64,000 bases of DNA from an uncultured Oscillospiraceae bacterium (lineage in GTDB: Bacteria; Bacillota; Clostridia; Oscillospirales; Acutalibacteraceae), in assembly GCA_900552265.1 (NCBI GenBank), contig URZE01000005.1:27785-91784 (forward strand), written 5' to 3'. The notes under the pieces are model-generated. The model saw only the letters and a list, made by a program, of their open reading frames with translations. It had not been told where the DNA came from and searched no databases. Positions 56,256-64,000 of the stretch are shown piece after piece. Both the position numbers and the translations under genes were made by a program. Each line of letters opens with the position of its first letter. Position 1 is the first letter of the stretch.

Positions 56256-56549
56256 AAACAAGCCGGTCCTTTCCAATTTTTATTTATAAAAGCTGTTAAG
56301 CTTTAACTCAACACATTCACACGTTATTATACCATTATCAATTCTTATCTTTCAACTACGTTATTTTGACATGCATTTTTTACATATTATTTCAACTTTT
56401 ACTCACAATACTATAACTCTTTACAAACATGGTCATAAATTGTTGATTTATTGTAATTTTTTGTTACAATATATTTAAGAAAAGAAATTTTTAACTACAT
56501 TTACAAACCAAAACTAAAGTTAAAATTTCATGGGAGGCCATTTCGTTTT

Positions 56550-57938
56550 ATGGTTTTTAAAGCGCATGAACAAAAAATAAACTCTAATTCAAAAAAATCA
56601 GGAATTATAAAAAGAATTATAAAAAAAAGTATATTTCCCGCTTCGACAATAGCTCTATTCGGAATAACAGTGTGTTATTGGAACAACCAAGACTACGGAC
56701 TTGCTCTCGAATATAAGGGAGAAACCGTTGCAACTATGTCAAATGACAAAGTATATGAACAAGCTAATCACATGATTATAGATCAGTTTAATTCCGAAGA
56801 TAAATCGAAAATAAAAACATCTTCCGCTCAAGTAAAAATAAAACCGGTAAAAAAATCAGAATGTTGCGAATCTCCTTCACAGATCAAAGACAAAATAATA
56901 GAGAAACAATCCGGAGAAACTTTTAGTCAAGCATTCGGAGTATATGTAAATGGAAAACTCATCGCAATAGGAAGCAAAGAAGATGAAATAAACGATATAC
57001 TTCAAAAAATGATATCTTCGGCACAATCACAAAATGAAGGTTGTAAAGCTGAATTCCGTGAAAAAGTTGAGATAAAAAAAGGGTTGTTTACACCTGAAAA
57101 AATACAAAATATAGAAGACATAAAAAGTATACTGACTGATGGAAATGTTAAATTTTTGGATTATGTTGTTTCCTCTGAAGACGCAGTCGTCGGTATAGCA
57201 GAAAAGTTTGGTATTGATTCCGAAGAACTTCTAAAATTAAATGGTGTAAAAAAAGATGAAGTTGCTGTAGGCGATAAACTCAAAATAAAAACTATAGAAA
57301 AAATTCTCAACTTAAGAATTTTCAAGGTAGTAGCAGAAGAAAAGGAAATTCCATATTCAACCGAAACAACAGAAGATCCTTCAAAAGAAACACCTTTTAA
57401 AGAAGTTACTCAAGAAGGTAAAAATGGAAAAGGTTTATTCACTTACGAAATTGAATATTCAAACTCTGAAGAAACATCGAGAAAAGAAATAAACCGTGAT
57501 GTATATGAGGAGCCTGTTACTGAAAAAATTGTAGTTGGAACTAAAAAAATTTCTCAAAAAAGTGAATTCCTTTGGCCGGTACCCTTTACCAGGAAAATAA
57601 CCAGTCCTTATGGAAACAGAGATGGCGGATTTCACAAGGGTATAGATATTTCTTGCCACGGAGTTTACGGAACTGCAATAGTTGCTTCGGAAAGTGGAAC
57701 AGTTAAAATCGCAAAATACGGTAATAAAGGCTATGGAAACTATATAGTAGTTGACCACGGTAAAGGAAAGCAAACTCTATACGCTCATTGCAAAGAATTA
57801 TTTGTTAAACCCGGACAAAAAGTTTCAAAAGGAGACAAACTCGGAAGTGTAGGTTCAACCGGTGATTCCACAGGAGCTCATCTTCACTTTGAAATAATAA
57901 TTGACGGAAAATCACAAAACCCACAAAATTACGTGTAA
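56550..57938 (+). CDS. M23 peptidase with LysM and G5-type domains
   Basis: 462 aa. Signal anchor SIFPASTIALFGITVCYW near residues 32-50. A LysM-type region (VVGIAEKFGIDSEELLKLNG, VGDKLKI) is followed by a G5-like domain (FKVVAEEKEIPYSTETTEDP) and a C-terminal M23 endopeptidase domain with the zinc motifs GGFHKGIDIS and HLHFEI plus TLYAHC. Such proteins cleave peptidoglycan cross-bridges or act in septation/sporulation. The GGGAGG lies about 12 bases before ATG 56550, a loose spacing. Good terminator follows. Confidence 0.92.
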   Translation: MVFKAHEQKINSNSKKSGIIKRIIKKSIFPASTIALFGITVCYWNNQDYGLALEYKGETVATMSNDKVYEQANHMIIDQFNSEDKSKIKTSSAQVKIKPVKKSECCESPSQIKDKIIEKQSGETFSQAFGVYVNGKLIAIGSKEDEINDILQKMISSAQSQNEGCKAEFREKVEIKKGLFTPEKIQNIEDIKSILTDGNVKFLDYVVSSEDAVVGIAEKFGIDSEELLKLNGVKKDEVAVGDKLKIKTIEKILNLRIFKVVAEEKEIPYSTETTEDPSKETPFKEVTQEGKNGKGLFTYEIEYSNSEETSRKEINRDVYEEPVTEKIVVGTKKISQKSEFLWPVPFTRKITSPYGNRDGGFHKGIDISCHGVYGTAIVASESGTVKIAKYGNKGYGNYIVVDHGKGKQTLYAHCKELFVKPGQKVSKGDKLGSVGSTGDSTGAHLHFEIIIDGKSQNPQNYV

Positions 57939-57945
57939 AACTTCA

Positions 57946-57988
57946 CCACCCCCAAAGAGCTGATTTCTTCGAGGGTGGTTTTATTTTT
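57946..57988 (+). terminator. Terminator of the M23 gene
   Basis: CCACCC (57946-57951) pairs with GGGTGG (57973-57978), then TTTTATTTTTTT. The loop is long, with some inner pairing. Confidence 0.7.
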
Positions 57989-58311
57989 TTGTTTATCAAA
58001 ATATTAAATTTATCAGTTTGCATTTACGAAAGCAAAAAAGACTTAAATACAACTGTTTATTGAAAGGAGTTTTTAATTGCATAAAAAGGTCTAAAATTAC
58101 AATTTGAAAACTTATATACGTGTACAGAAAAAACAAGATAGTTAATTCGAAAATACAAAAATCATTACACAATTAACAGCTAAAAGTATTTTAAAATCTT
58201 TTTATGAAAAATTAAAATCACCAACTTAAATCTAAGAAAATTCAAAAGCATCTGCAAAATCTCAAAAATAAAAGACTTACAGATGCCTTCATTAAGAAAG
58301 GAAACTACATA
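57989..58311. other. Intergenic stretch with an inverted repeat
   Basis: GCATCTG (58248-58254) and CAGATGC (58280-58286) form a stem just before the ribosome binding site of the next gene, so it may affect its expression. A GAAAGGAG at about 58061 leads only to a five-codon frame. No gene supported. Confidence 0.45.
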
Positions 58312-58584
58312 ATGACAAAAGATATTTCCAAAATAGTAACAGCTGCAATTATTGTTGAAGGTACAATAACTTACTTTAATCACTTTTTTATTTCCGGTGA
58401 ATTCTCCTGGCAGATGATTTCGGGACTCATTCTCGGAATAACAACTGCAACAGTTTATGAATTTGATTTACCAAAGTGTCTGGGAATGAAACCCAAAATT
58501 CCATATTTCGGTTGTATTTTAACAGGTATTCTTATCTCACGGGGTTCAAACTATCTCTACGATTTCATAAGAAGCTTAAAATAA
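58312..58584 (+). CDS. Small membrane protein, unknown
   Basis: 90 aa with about two or three hydrophobic segments (ISKIVTAAIIVEGTITYFNH; QMISGLILGITTATVY; IPYFGCILTGILISRG) and few charges. Layout resembles phage-holin-like or accessory membrane proteins, but no family is recognised. AAAGGAAAC precedes ATG 58312. Stands alone between the M23 gene and the convergent acetyltransferase gene. Confidence 0.72.
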   Translation: MTKDISKIVTAAIIVEGTITYFNHFFISGEFSWQMISGLILGITTATVYEFDLPKCLGMKPKIPYFGCILTGILISRGSNYLYDFIRSLK

Positions 58585-58603
58585 CCTATTTAAAAGCTTA
58601 TAT

Positions 58604-59353
58604 TTACTTAAAATAATAAAAATATTCATTTTTACAACCGTTATTCACTGATTTTTTACTCAACACAAACCCGTGATTTGACAAAATAGCATTAGAAGCT
58701 TTATTTTCTTTCTTAGCCGTAGCTCTTATTCTTTTATAATTATAAACGCTCTTTCCTTTAGTCCTCAAATATGATAAAAACTTCAAAGTACAATTCACAG
58801 ACTCACCCATAATCCCTTTACCAGAGTAATCTTTAAGGATTGCATATCCTATTTCAGTGTCTACACCCTTGCGGTCATTTAAGGGCCCCAACCCTATTCT
58901 TGCCACGACTTCATTTTCAACTTTAACTAAAAAACTTATTGATCTCGGAGAATCCTTATCTAAATTTTTTACAGTCCGAGCAAACCAATTATTCACATAA
59001 TTCGGTTTCATTAGCACTCCATTTAAATAATACTTCATATAATCCGGATTAGCATAAGAAAATATATTTAAAAAACATTTGAGATGCTCTGGGCAATTAC
59101 ATACCGGTACCAAAAAACAATTCTTTTTTGAAGCTTTAAAACTAAGCAAAGATTTTAGTTTTTCTTCTGACAATCCACAATTTTTAGCTAATGATGATAC
59201 TGCTTTACTCTCTTTTTCGCTTAAAGTCACACTGCTATCGGAAACATTTTTACCAATCACACATGTTTCAAAATCTTTTGTACCTGCGTAAAATATCGAC
59301 CAATTAGCGCTTATAAGTATTCCAAAAACAAAAATTAAAAACTTCTTATACAT
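58604..59353 (-). CDS. GNAT-fold acetyltransferase with signal peptide
   Basis: 249 aa. Residues 1-23 form a clear export signal (FLIFVFGILISANWSIFYAG). Residues about 90-245 are a RimJ/RimL-like GNAT domain: strand FLVKVENEVVARIGLG, acetyl-CoA loop DYSGKGIMGES (about 175-185), then RIRATAKKENKASNAILSNHGF. A catalytic enzyme exported away from acetyl-CoA is unusual; it could act outside the cell in a host cytosol, or the signal may be an anchor with a cytoplasmic domain. Pairs of Cys suggest disulfides. AGGAGA precedes ATG 59353. Confidence 0.8.
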   Translation of the reverse strand: MYKKFLIFVFGILISANWSIFYAGTKDFETCVIGKNVSDSSVTLSEKESKAVSSLAKNCGLSEEKLKSLLSFKASKKNCFLVPVCNCPEHLKCFLNIFSYANPDYMKYYLNGVLMKPNYVNNWFARTVKNLDKDSPRSISFLVKVENEVVARIGLGPLNDRKGVDTEIGYAILKDYSGKGIMGESVNCTLKFLSYLRTKGKSVYNYKRIRATAKKENKASNAILSNHGFVLSKKSVNNGCKNEYFYYFK

Positions 59354-59688
59354 AGAACTTTCTCCTGAAAATATAATTACCTATGAAACAACAAACAAAA
59401 TCTAACACAGATAATATATATATATTAATATAATCTCTGCATTAAATTAGCAGATGTACCATAACCCTAAATTTTAAAATCTGTTGTCCATAATAAATTT
59501 AACTAAATTTTAGAAAATCATTCGTATATTTTACCAAAAAATAATTTTATGTCAATAAAAAATGTCTTAAAATATCTTTTTCAAACTTTAAATTAATTTC
59601 CATAATGAAAAATTTATCACTCTAAATCATTATTAATCAATTTTAAGTAAACGTTTATAAAGCAAGAACTGTGCACACAAATAAATCA
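59354..59688. other. Intergenic stretch without a gene
   Basis: Very AT-rich, about 335 bp, upstream of the acetyltransferase gene. It must contain that gene's promoter; no ORF or RNA gene is supported. Confidence 0.5.
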
Positions 59689-59706
59689 AGCGTGCTTACG
59701 CACGCT
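59689..59706 (-). terminator. Hairpin after the 90 aa ORF
   Basis: AGCGTGC/GCACGCT perfect 7 bp stem with a 4 nt loop; on the minus strand it is followed by a weak T-rich stretch. Confidence 0.5.
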
Positions 59707-59723
59707 ACAAAATTTAAAAGATC

Positions 59724-59996
59724 TTATAATAATGTTAAATCCTTATTTACTATTCTTTCAGAAACTATACCAATCATTTTTTCAATCAATTTTGTCGAAC
59801 TTTCATAAAAATTAACACTCATTGGATTTGGAATTACTTCCACAAAGTGGCACATAAGATTTTCCAATGATTCCCTGCAAGTACGTAATCCGCTATCTTT
59901 AGACTCAGAGCCAATGCTTTTACTCATCATAATTTTGTAAACATATTTCTTATATTTACTGTGCGTATTACTTGCTGAAAAGTACTTGAGTTCCAA
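59724..59996 (-). CDS. Small hypothetical protein, TTG start
   Basis: 90 aa, hydrophilic, no membrane segment. TTG 59996 follows GAGGTGAT at about five bases; the product begins MELKYFSASNTHSKYKKY, and a longer frame upstream overlaps the divergent gene's promoter. Two cysteines and the repeat-like SKSIGSESKDSG. No family recognised. It diverges from the broken VOC gene, with only about 75 bp between starts. Could be a fragment. Confidence 0.5.
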   Translation of the reverse strand: MELKYFSASNTHSKYKKYVYKIMMSKSIGSESKDSGLRTCRESLENLMCHFVEVIPNPMSVNFYESSTKLIEKMIGIVSERIVNKDLTLL

Positions 59997-60020
59997 ATTT
60001 ATCACCTCATTTACCAAATG

Positions 60021-60029
60021 TGTTATAAT
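60021..60029 (+). promoter_or_regulatory. Extended -10 promoter for the VOC gene
   Basis: TGTTATAAT: a TG motif plus TATAAT 41 bp before ATG 60071. The -35 position is poor, as often at extended -10 promoters. It lies within the upstream coding-start region of the divergent ORF. Confidence 0.55.
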
Positions 60030-60070
60030 ATCAAATATAGAAATAAAAAACAAAAGGAAAGATTTGATTT

Positions 60071-60867
60071 ATGCAAAAAATGTACACAACACACCCGATT
60101 TTTCCAACACCAAACATTAGAAAAACCGCTGATTTTTACGTTAAAAAATTAGGATTTAATGCAATTGAATATCTAAATTCCAAAGAGCCTCATATATGCC
60201 TATACAAAGACAGTATTGAAATAATCCTTACGGATTCAAAAGGTCAAAAAGTTGTTCCAAACCACGAATTATATGGCTACGGATATGATGTTTATATAAT
60301 TATAAATAATCAAGAAGAGTTACAGAAAGAATTTGATAGCAAAAGGCTTAAAGTTGTAAAAAGGCTTTCTGTAACCGACTATAATAATAAAGAACTGGTT
60401 TTGGAAGATATAGACGGTAGATGGCTTGCTTTTGGTGTAAAGCTTGATGCTGATAAATGGACAACTGAATATTTGAAAGAAGAACAAGTCTTAAAAAACG
60501 CTTTGAAAGATTATGATGTTGACATTATATATATGGGAATTTCAAAATATATTGACGGCACTAATAATTTTCCCATTAAAATGGATATTGGTTTTGAAGA
60601 CCATGAAAATGGAGAAGAAATAAAATTTTGCAAAGATTGGGATATTACTATGACGACCATACTTCTAATTATCCTGATTTTTTTAAGCTTTTGACAAAAT
60701 TTCGTAATAACACTAAACACTGTGACACAACACATGTTATATATCTCCAATATAAACATAGTGTACTGTGGACAGATCCTAATAATGTATCTTGGGGAAA
60801 TTTTGTTATGATGTCAGAACCATTATATGAAAGTAGAATTAAAGAAATGTTGAAAAAGCACCCATAG
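60071..60867 (+). pseudogene. VOC/glyoxalase-like protein fused to a second domain, frameshifted
   Basis: The N-terminal part is a VOC domain (TTHPIFPTPNIRKTADFYV; the paired end LVLEDIDGRWLAFGVKL). It leads into a second region (YDVDIIYMGISKYIDGTN) whose reading continues in a different frame from about 60635: the codons for WDYYYDDHTSNYPDFFKLLT run to a stop at 60867. One base is missing near 60635-60645. The second region looks like part of the same protein. As read, the first frame ends at 60694 with a nonsense tail. AAAGGAAAG precedes the ATG. Substrate unknown. Confidence 0.72.
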
Positions 60868-61094
60868 AACTCAGTCAAAATTCAATAACATGATTTTAAG
60901 AATTACAAAAATATTTACTTTATTTTCTTAAAGAACAAGTTACCGCTGTTCATATGTACAAAGTGTATGTCATCTCATTGACGGTAACATTTGAGCAATC
61001 ATTAGAAACATTTTGTGAATTTTAATTTATAGTGATATTATATATTTAACATGCAAATCACTTATTGAAAATGTGTTTAATATTTCCATTGTTT

Positions 61095-61331
61095 TCAATT
61101 ATTTAATTTGAAAATATTAAAAAAACTATCAATAATAGCAGTTAATAAGTTATCTACTACTGCAATCGCGATAGGTATTTTTAAAGAACGTACAACAGAG
61201 AAAGAGGGCACTTCACATTTTTCAAAATCCATACTAATATCAACTGCTTCAACACGTGAAATAAAACAAAGGAGTAAGCACAAAAACACACATAGTAACT
61301 TTTTCACTTTTATTTGTTTTAATTTAACCAT
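61095..61331 (-). CDS. Small exported protein
   Basis: 78 aa with a signal peptide (VKKLLCVFLCLLLCFISRVEA) and a short mature part with a hydrophobic C-terminal segment (IPIAIAVVDNLLTAIID). ATG 61331 has no clear ribosome binding site; it may be translated with the broken gene immediately upstream. No family recognised. It could be a remnant or a small secreted partner of the DUF4329-like gene. Confidence 0.45.
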   Translation of the reverse strand: MVKLKQIKVKKLLCVFLCLLLCFISRVEAVDISMDFEKCEVPSFSVVRSLKIPIAIAVVDNLLTAIIDSFFNIFKLNN

Positions 61332-61356
61332 ATAACACAACAATCTAAAAAAGTCA

Positions 61357-61939
61357 TTAAGAACCAGAGCTACCATCTAAACTACTATCATCTACAGAAA
61401 AGGCTTTATATAAAGAACTAGTCTCTGGATATTGTCTTGCCTCAGCTAATTTTTTAAGATCTTCACTTTTTTTGCATACTCTAACTTTGATCTCATTTTT
61501 ATCATCTAGATAACAAAGATATAATGGAACATTTTTTTATTGAAAATCCATAATCCTTCGACGAAAATTGACAACGATTACGTAGTGGATTTTTCGCAGG
61601 ATGAGAACGAGTATGAGTGTACGTTACAACATTTGATGGTACACCTCTATCTGCGTTGTCTACAGAATTATAACTTTCATCGGTATATGGTTCACAATAA
61701 CTCTGAACCCATCGCTATGTGAATAAATCAAGCAACCATACTCATAATCAGAACCATGTGATATATTATAACCTGAGCGATGTAGCCCTTGCCTCGGCAA
61801 AAGTACACATCTACCAAAATCGAAAGCGGCTTCCCTATGCGAATCAAATATATCTGGAGTTTTGTGGAGTATTACGTGTGACAATTATGGTAATATCATT
61901 AACCAAATCATCACGTATACTATCACATCTTTCGCCCAT
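61357..61939 (-). pseudogene. DUF4329-like (JAB-type) protein, three frame breaks
   Basis: The gene starts at ATG 61939 (AAGGAG nine bases upstream) and reads MGERCDSIRDD. Joining three frames gives a domain with the DUF4329/JAB-like landmarks DSHREAAFDFG, DYEYGCLIYSHSDGF, YTHTRSHPAKNP and FSSKDYGFSI, then a hydrophilic tail. Breaks lie near 61850, near 61700 and in an A7 tract (61532-61538; six As would rejoin the frames). DUF4329 domains are often found at the C-terminus of polymorphic toxins or Rhs proteins. As read it is nonfunctional. Identification is from motif pattern only. Confidence 0.6.
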
Positions 61940-61982
61940 GTTCAATATTCTCCTTTTTGAACTTTTTTACGAATTTGCACCA

Positions 61983-62085
61983 CTAATTTATAGGTATTCG
62001 TTCAACTTTATTGGCATCAATATTGTCTAATGCGCTAATTAATTTATTAAACAAACCTACTGCGGGATCGTCTACTTTCAAGTGT
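61983..62085 (-). pseudogene. C-terminal fragment of an unknown gene
   Basis: An open stretch on the minus strand encodes about 33 residues (VDDPAVGLFNKLISALDNID...RIPIN-stop) with no start or ribosome binding site, ending 44 bp upstream of the DUF4329-like gene. It looks like the end of a lost larger gene, perhaps one that preceded the DUF4329-like part. Confidence 0.4.
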
Positions 62086-62192
62086 GTTTAATGAGAATAA
62101 GAAAGCTTTTATAGATTAAAGTTCTAAGTTTAGAAGAGCAGATATCAAATCAGGTGAACAGGAAAACATTGTATATAAAGTTTTTAAAGAAG

Positions 62193-62224
62193 AAAAAACC
62201 ACTCATTAAAGTAGTGATGAGTGG
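62193..62224 (-). terminator. Orphan terminator on the minus strand
   Basis: Minus strand CCACTCA/TGAGTGG stem with a 12 nt loop, then TTTTTT. No minus-strand gene precedes it in the window, so its gene has probably been lost to rearrangement. Confidence 0.5.
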
Positions 62225-62252
62225 CTACCAAATTAAATTTTCATTTTAAGTG

Positions 62253-62281
62253 TTGATATTCTAAAGAAATTATAATATAAT
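62253..62281 (+). promoter_or_regulatory. Promoter of the toxin-antitoxin pair
   Basis: TTGATA (62253-62258), 17 bp spacer, TATAAT (62276-62281), directly before the AGGAGG of the antitoxin. Confidence 0.65.
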
Positions 62282-62302
62282 ATCTTTAGGAGGTTGATTT
62301 AT

Positions 62303-62557
62303 ATGCCAAACATATTATCAAGTACTGCACTAAGAAATGAATATAACAACGTATCGTCATTCTGCCATTTAGAAAATGAACCTGTGTTTATAACACGCAA
62401 CGGTCAAGGAGATTTAGCGGTTATGAGTATGGAACTATACGAAGAAATGGTTGAAAAAATAGAGTTATATGAGAAAATTTATGCGGGAATAAATGATTTT
62501 GAAACAGGTAATTTTGAACTATATGAAGATGTCAGAAAAGAACTATTAAATGTGTAA
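62303..62557 (+). CDS. Phd/YefM-type antitoxin
   Basis: 84 aa. NILSSTALRNEYNNVSSFCH and PVFITRNGQGDLAVMSMELY follow the Phd/YefM fold that binds operator DNA and its toxin. The tail EDVRKELLNV reaches the toxin-binding end. ATG 62303 is chosen with AGGAGG ten bases before; TTG 62294 overlaps the site. The start of the toxin gene overlaps its end by 8 bp. The pair probably represses its own promoter. Confidence 0.88.
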   Translation: MPNILSSTALRNEYNNVSSFCHLENEPVFITRNGQGDLAVMSMELYEEMVEKIELYEKIYAGINDFETGNFELYEDVRKELLNV

Positions 62558-62864
62558 GTATAACATATATGTTTCAAATAATGCAAAGCAAGATTTATTG
62601 AACATCAGATGTTATATAACTAACGTTATAGGGGCTCAAATAGCTTCGAATAATTTATTGCTTGCAATTGATAAGGCAATTTTTAGCTTGGAAGAAAATC
62701 CTAAACGTTGTCCTAAAATTTCAAATAGTACCATAAAGAAATATGGTGTTAGAAAATTACTTGTAAAGAACTATATAATTTTTTCCCGTGTTATAGACGA
62801 TACAAACAGTGTGCAAATATTAAGAGTGCTTTATGCAAGACGAAATTTAAAAAAATTAATTTGA
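62550..62864 (+). CDS. ParE/RelE-family toxin
   Basis: 104 aa. The ParE/RelE fold is seen in YVSNNAKQDLLNIRCYI, the middle NPKRCPKISNS and VLYARRNLKKL. Family members poison gyrase or cut mRNA; which applies cannot be read off. The 8 bp overlap with the antitoxin and the following terminator mark one operon. Intact. Confidence 0.87.
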   Translation: MCKYNIYVSNNAKQDLLNIRCYITNVIGAQIASNNLLLAIDKAIFSLEENPKRCPKISNSTIKKYGVRKLLVKNYIIFSRVIDDTNSVQILRVLYARRNLKKLI

Positions 62865-62891
62865 GCATTTCAGAGATGAGATGCTTTTTTT
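62865..62891 (+). terminator. Terminator of the toxin-antitoxin operon
   Basis: GCATTTCA/TGAGATGC stem (62865-62884, one G-T pair), 4 nt loop, then seven Ts. Confidence 0.8.
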
Positions 62892-62917
62892 ATGTTTATT
62901 TTTTGGAGGTGATAAAA

Positions 62918-63568
62918 ATGTCAGGTTCAAATACATTCGGAGGAACAATAAAGCTCGAAGGAGAAAAAGAATATAGAAAGATAAATTCAGACTTAAAAGT
63001 TTTAGCTTCCGAAAAGTAAAGTTTTAAATGAACAAATTAAAAACCAAAAAGAAAAAATTGCAGAGCACTTGAGGAAGCAAGCGAAAAATATGGCGAAAAA
63101 AACGATAAACGCACAAATAATTGGAGAACATCACTTAACGAGGCGGAAATGAGCTTTCCAAAATGGAGAAAAATTTAAGTGATGTAAATTACGAAATGAC
63201 TAAATGTGGATCGCCACTTGAGAAACTAACGACTAAAATTTCCGAACAGGAAAATAAGCTAAAATCATTGCAAACAGAATATAAAAATGTAGTTTTAGAG
63301 CAAGGCAAAAATTCTACCGAAGCTAAAGAACTTGCAGGATAAATATAAAAAATTTAAACGGCGATATAAAGAAAACAAAGACAAATTAGATGAGGCTGAA
63401 AAAGCAACTAATGAACTCGGAAATGAAATGGACGATACTGCAAAACAAACAAATATTTTCGGCGAATTTTTAAAGGTAAATCTTGTTTCAGATATGATAA
63501 AATTAGGGCTTTCAAGCATTGTAAACGGCATTAAAAATATCGCAAATGCAATATTTATATGTCCGTAA
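62918..63568 (+). pseudogene. Phage tail tape-measure protein fragment, frameshifted
   Basis: GGAGGTGATAAAA precedes ATG 62918. SGSNTFGGTIKLEGEKEYRK is the familiar N-terminus of tape-measure proteins. Helical coiled-coil sequence then continues in several frames (LNEQIKNQKEKIAE, KNLSDVNYEMTKCGSPLEKL, LVSDMIKLGLSSIVNGIKNI). Stops and frame changes interrupt it at least three times, near 63019, 63060-63160 and 63340. It then runs into tail-fibre sequence. Not functional. Confidence 0.75.
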
Positions 63569-63975
63569 ATAGCACAAATCCCACCAATCTTTTTGGTGGA
63601 ACGTGGGTCACTTGGGGTCAAAGACGAGTGCCTGTTGGAATTAGTACAAGTGGAACTTTTAATACAGTAGAAAAAACAGGTGGTTCAGAAACACACACTT
63701 TAACGGTTGCACAAATGCCAAGCCATACTCACACCCAAAATTCACATAGACACAATTATGGAAGACCCGCACTTTTCGGAGGAGAAGACAGCGATGACGG
63801 AACAATTTTTACACCTCGTTATACCGGCTGAACATCTTCTCAATACAAGGGAAATTCAAACGGTTGGACGGAAATGTCATACACAACAGCGACAAACCAA
63901 AATAATGGTGGCGGTGGTTCACATAACAATTTACAACCATATATAACTTGTTATATGTGGAAACGAACAGCTTGA
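63550..63975 (+). pseudogene. Phage tail collar/fibre C-terminal fragment
   Basis: Frame with IYMSVNSTNPTNLFGGTW, GGSETHTLTVAQMPSHTHTQ and the end YITCYMWKRTA-stop, a very common C-terminal part of tail-fibre or baseplate-type proteins. An in-frame TGA at 63829-63831 splits it. It lies directly after the tape-measure fragment, so a large deletion joined the two: normal phage genomes have many genes between them. Confidence 0.72.
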
Positions 63976-64000
63976 TATTTGCTTAAAAAACAGCAACAAA

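Noticed and set aside
60628..60867. 79-codon ORF starting with TTG as a separate gene
   Set aside because: No ribosome binding site, and the sequence continues the upstream protein after a single-base break.

Overview
The window is AT-rich, roughly two-thirds A+T by eye, and reads as a Firmicutes chromosome of the class Clostridia, most likely near Oscillospirales/Ruminococcaceae (inference from gene content and order). Supporting signs are strong purine-rich ribosome binding sites, a dgt-dnaG-rpoD block, an L27 with a Prp-type N-terminal extension, RemA, DnaD plus a DnaC/DnaI-type loader, yajC beside a TIGR04086-like membrane gene, a CD1247-like protein beside efp, and sporulation-family genes (spoVB-like flippase, spoVAE).

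Layout. 1-2.9 kb: edge-truncated giant surface protein. 3.2-6 kb: thioredoxin reductase, thioredoxin, MtaB, tRNA-Val. 6-11.1 kb: accessory island with two long proteins that share a 76-residue Gly-Gly leader, the remnant of a third copy, and a three-gene exported cluster with a zinc phospholipase C-like enzyme. 11.4-20.5 kb: housekeeping (ychF, UDG, rpoZ-gmk-remA, five tRNAs, helicase loader, dnaD, hup, mazG, flippase). 20.7-23.7 kb: tRNA with CAT anticodon, small membrane protein, asnB. 24.3-30.2 kb: surface island with two WxL proteins, a frameshifted WxL-interacting protein, and a sortase-type InlB-repeat protein. 31-49.8 kb: mostly core genes (mtnN, priA, mrnC, obgE, rplU-prp-rpmA, rpoD-dnaG-dgt, yigZ, rpmE, yajC, amino-acid ABC transporter, efp), plus two tiny membrane-type ORFs at 36.5-36.8 kb. 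50.1-51.2 kb: three tandem mini-genes with a double-glycine leader followed by a Cys-rich zinc-ribbon-like body. 51.3-56.3 kb: aspS-gatCAB. 56.5-59.4 kb: M23 peptidase, small membrane protein, a GNAT acetyltransferase with a signal peptide. 59.7-64 kb: decaying accessory region with a frameshifted VOC gene, a broken DUF4329-like gene, an intact Phd/ParE-type toxin-antitoxin pair, and a prophage scrap joining a tape-measure start to a tail-fibre end.

How it fits together. Core replication, translation and envelope genes are intact. The accessory islands are full of exported or surface proteins and of broken genes. The most unusual theme is the reuse of an SGG leader on very different cargo: 380-557 aa membrane-spanning proteins and roughly 100 aa Cys4 proteins, with no peptidase-transporter in the window. 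Several breaks lie in A7 tracts (27453-27459, 51045-51051, 61532-61538), so phase variation, gene decay and assembly error all need to be separated. A host-associated lifestyle is a reasonable inference, not shown.
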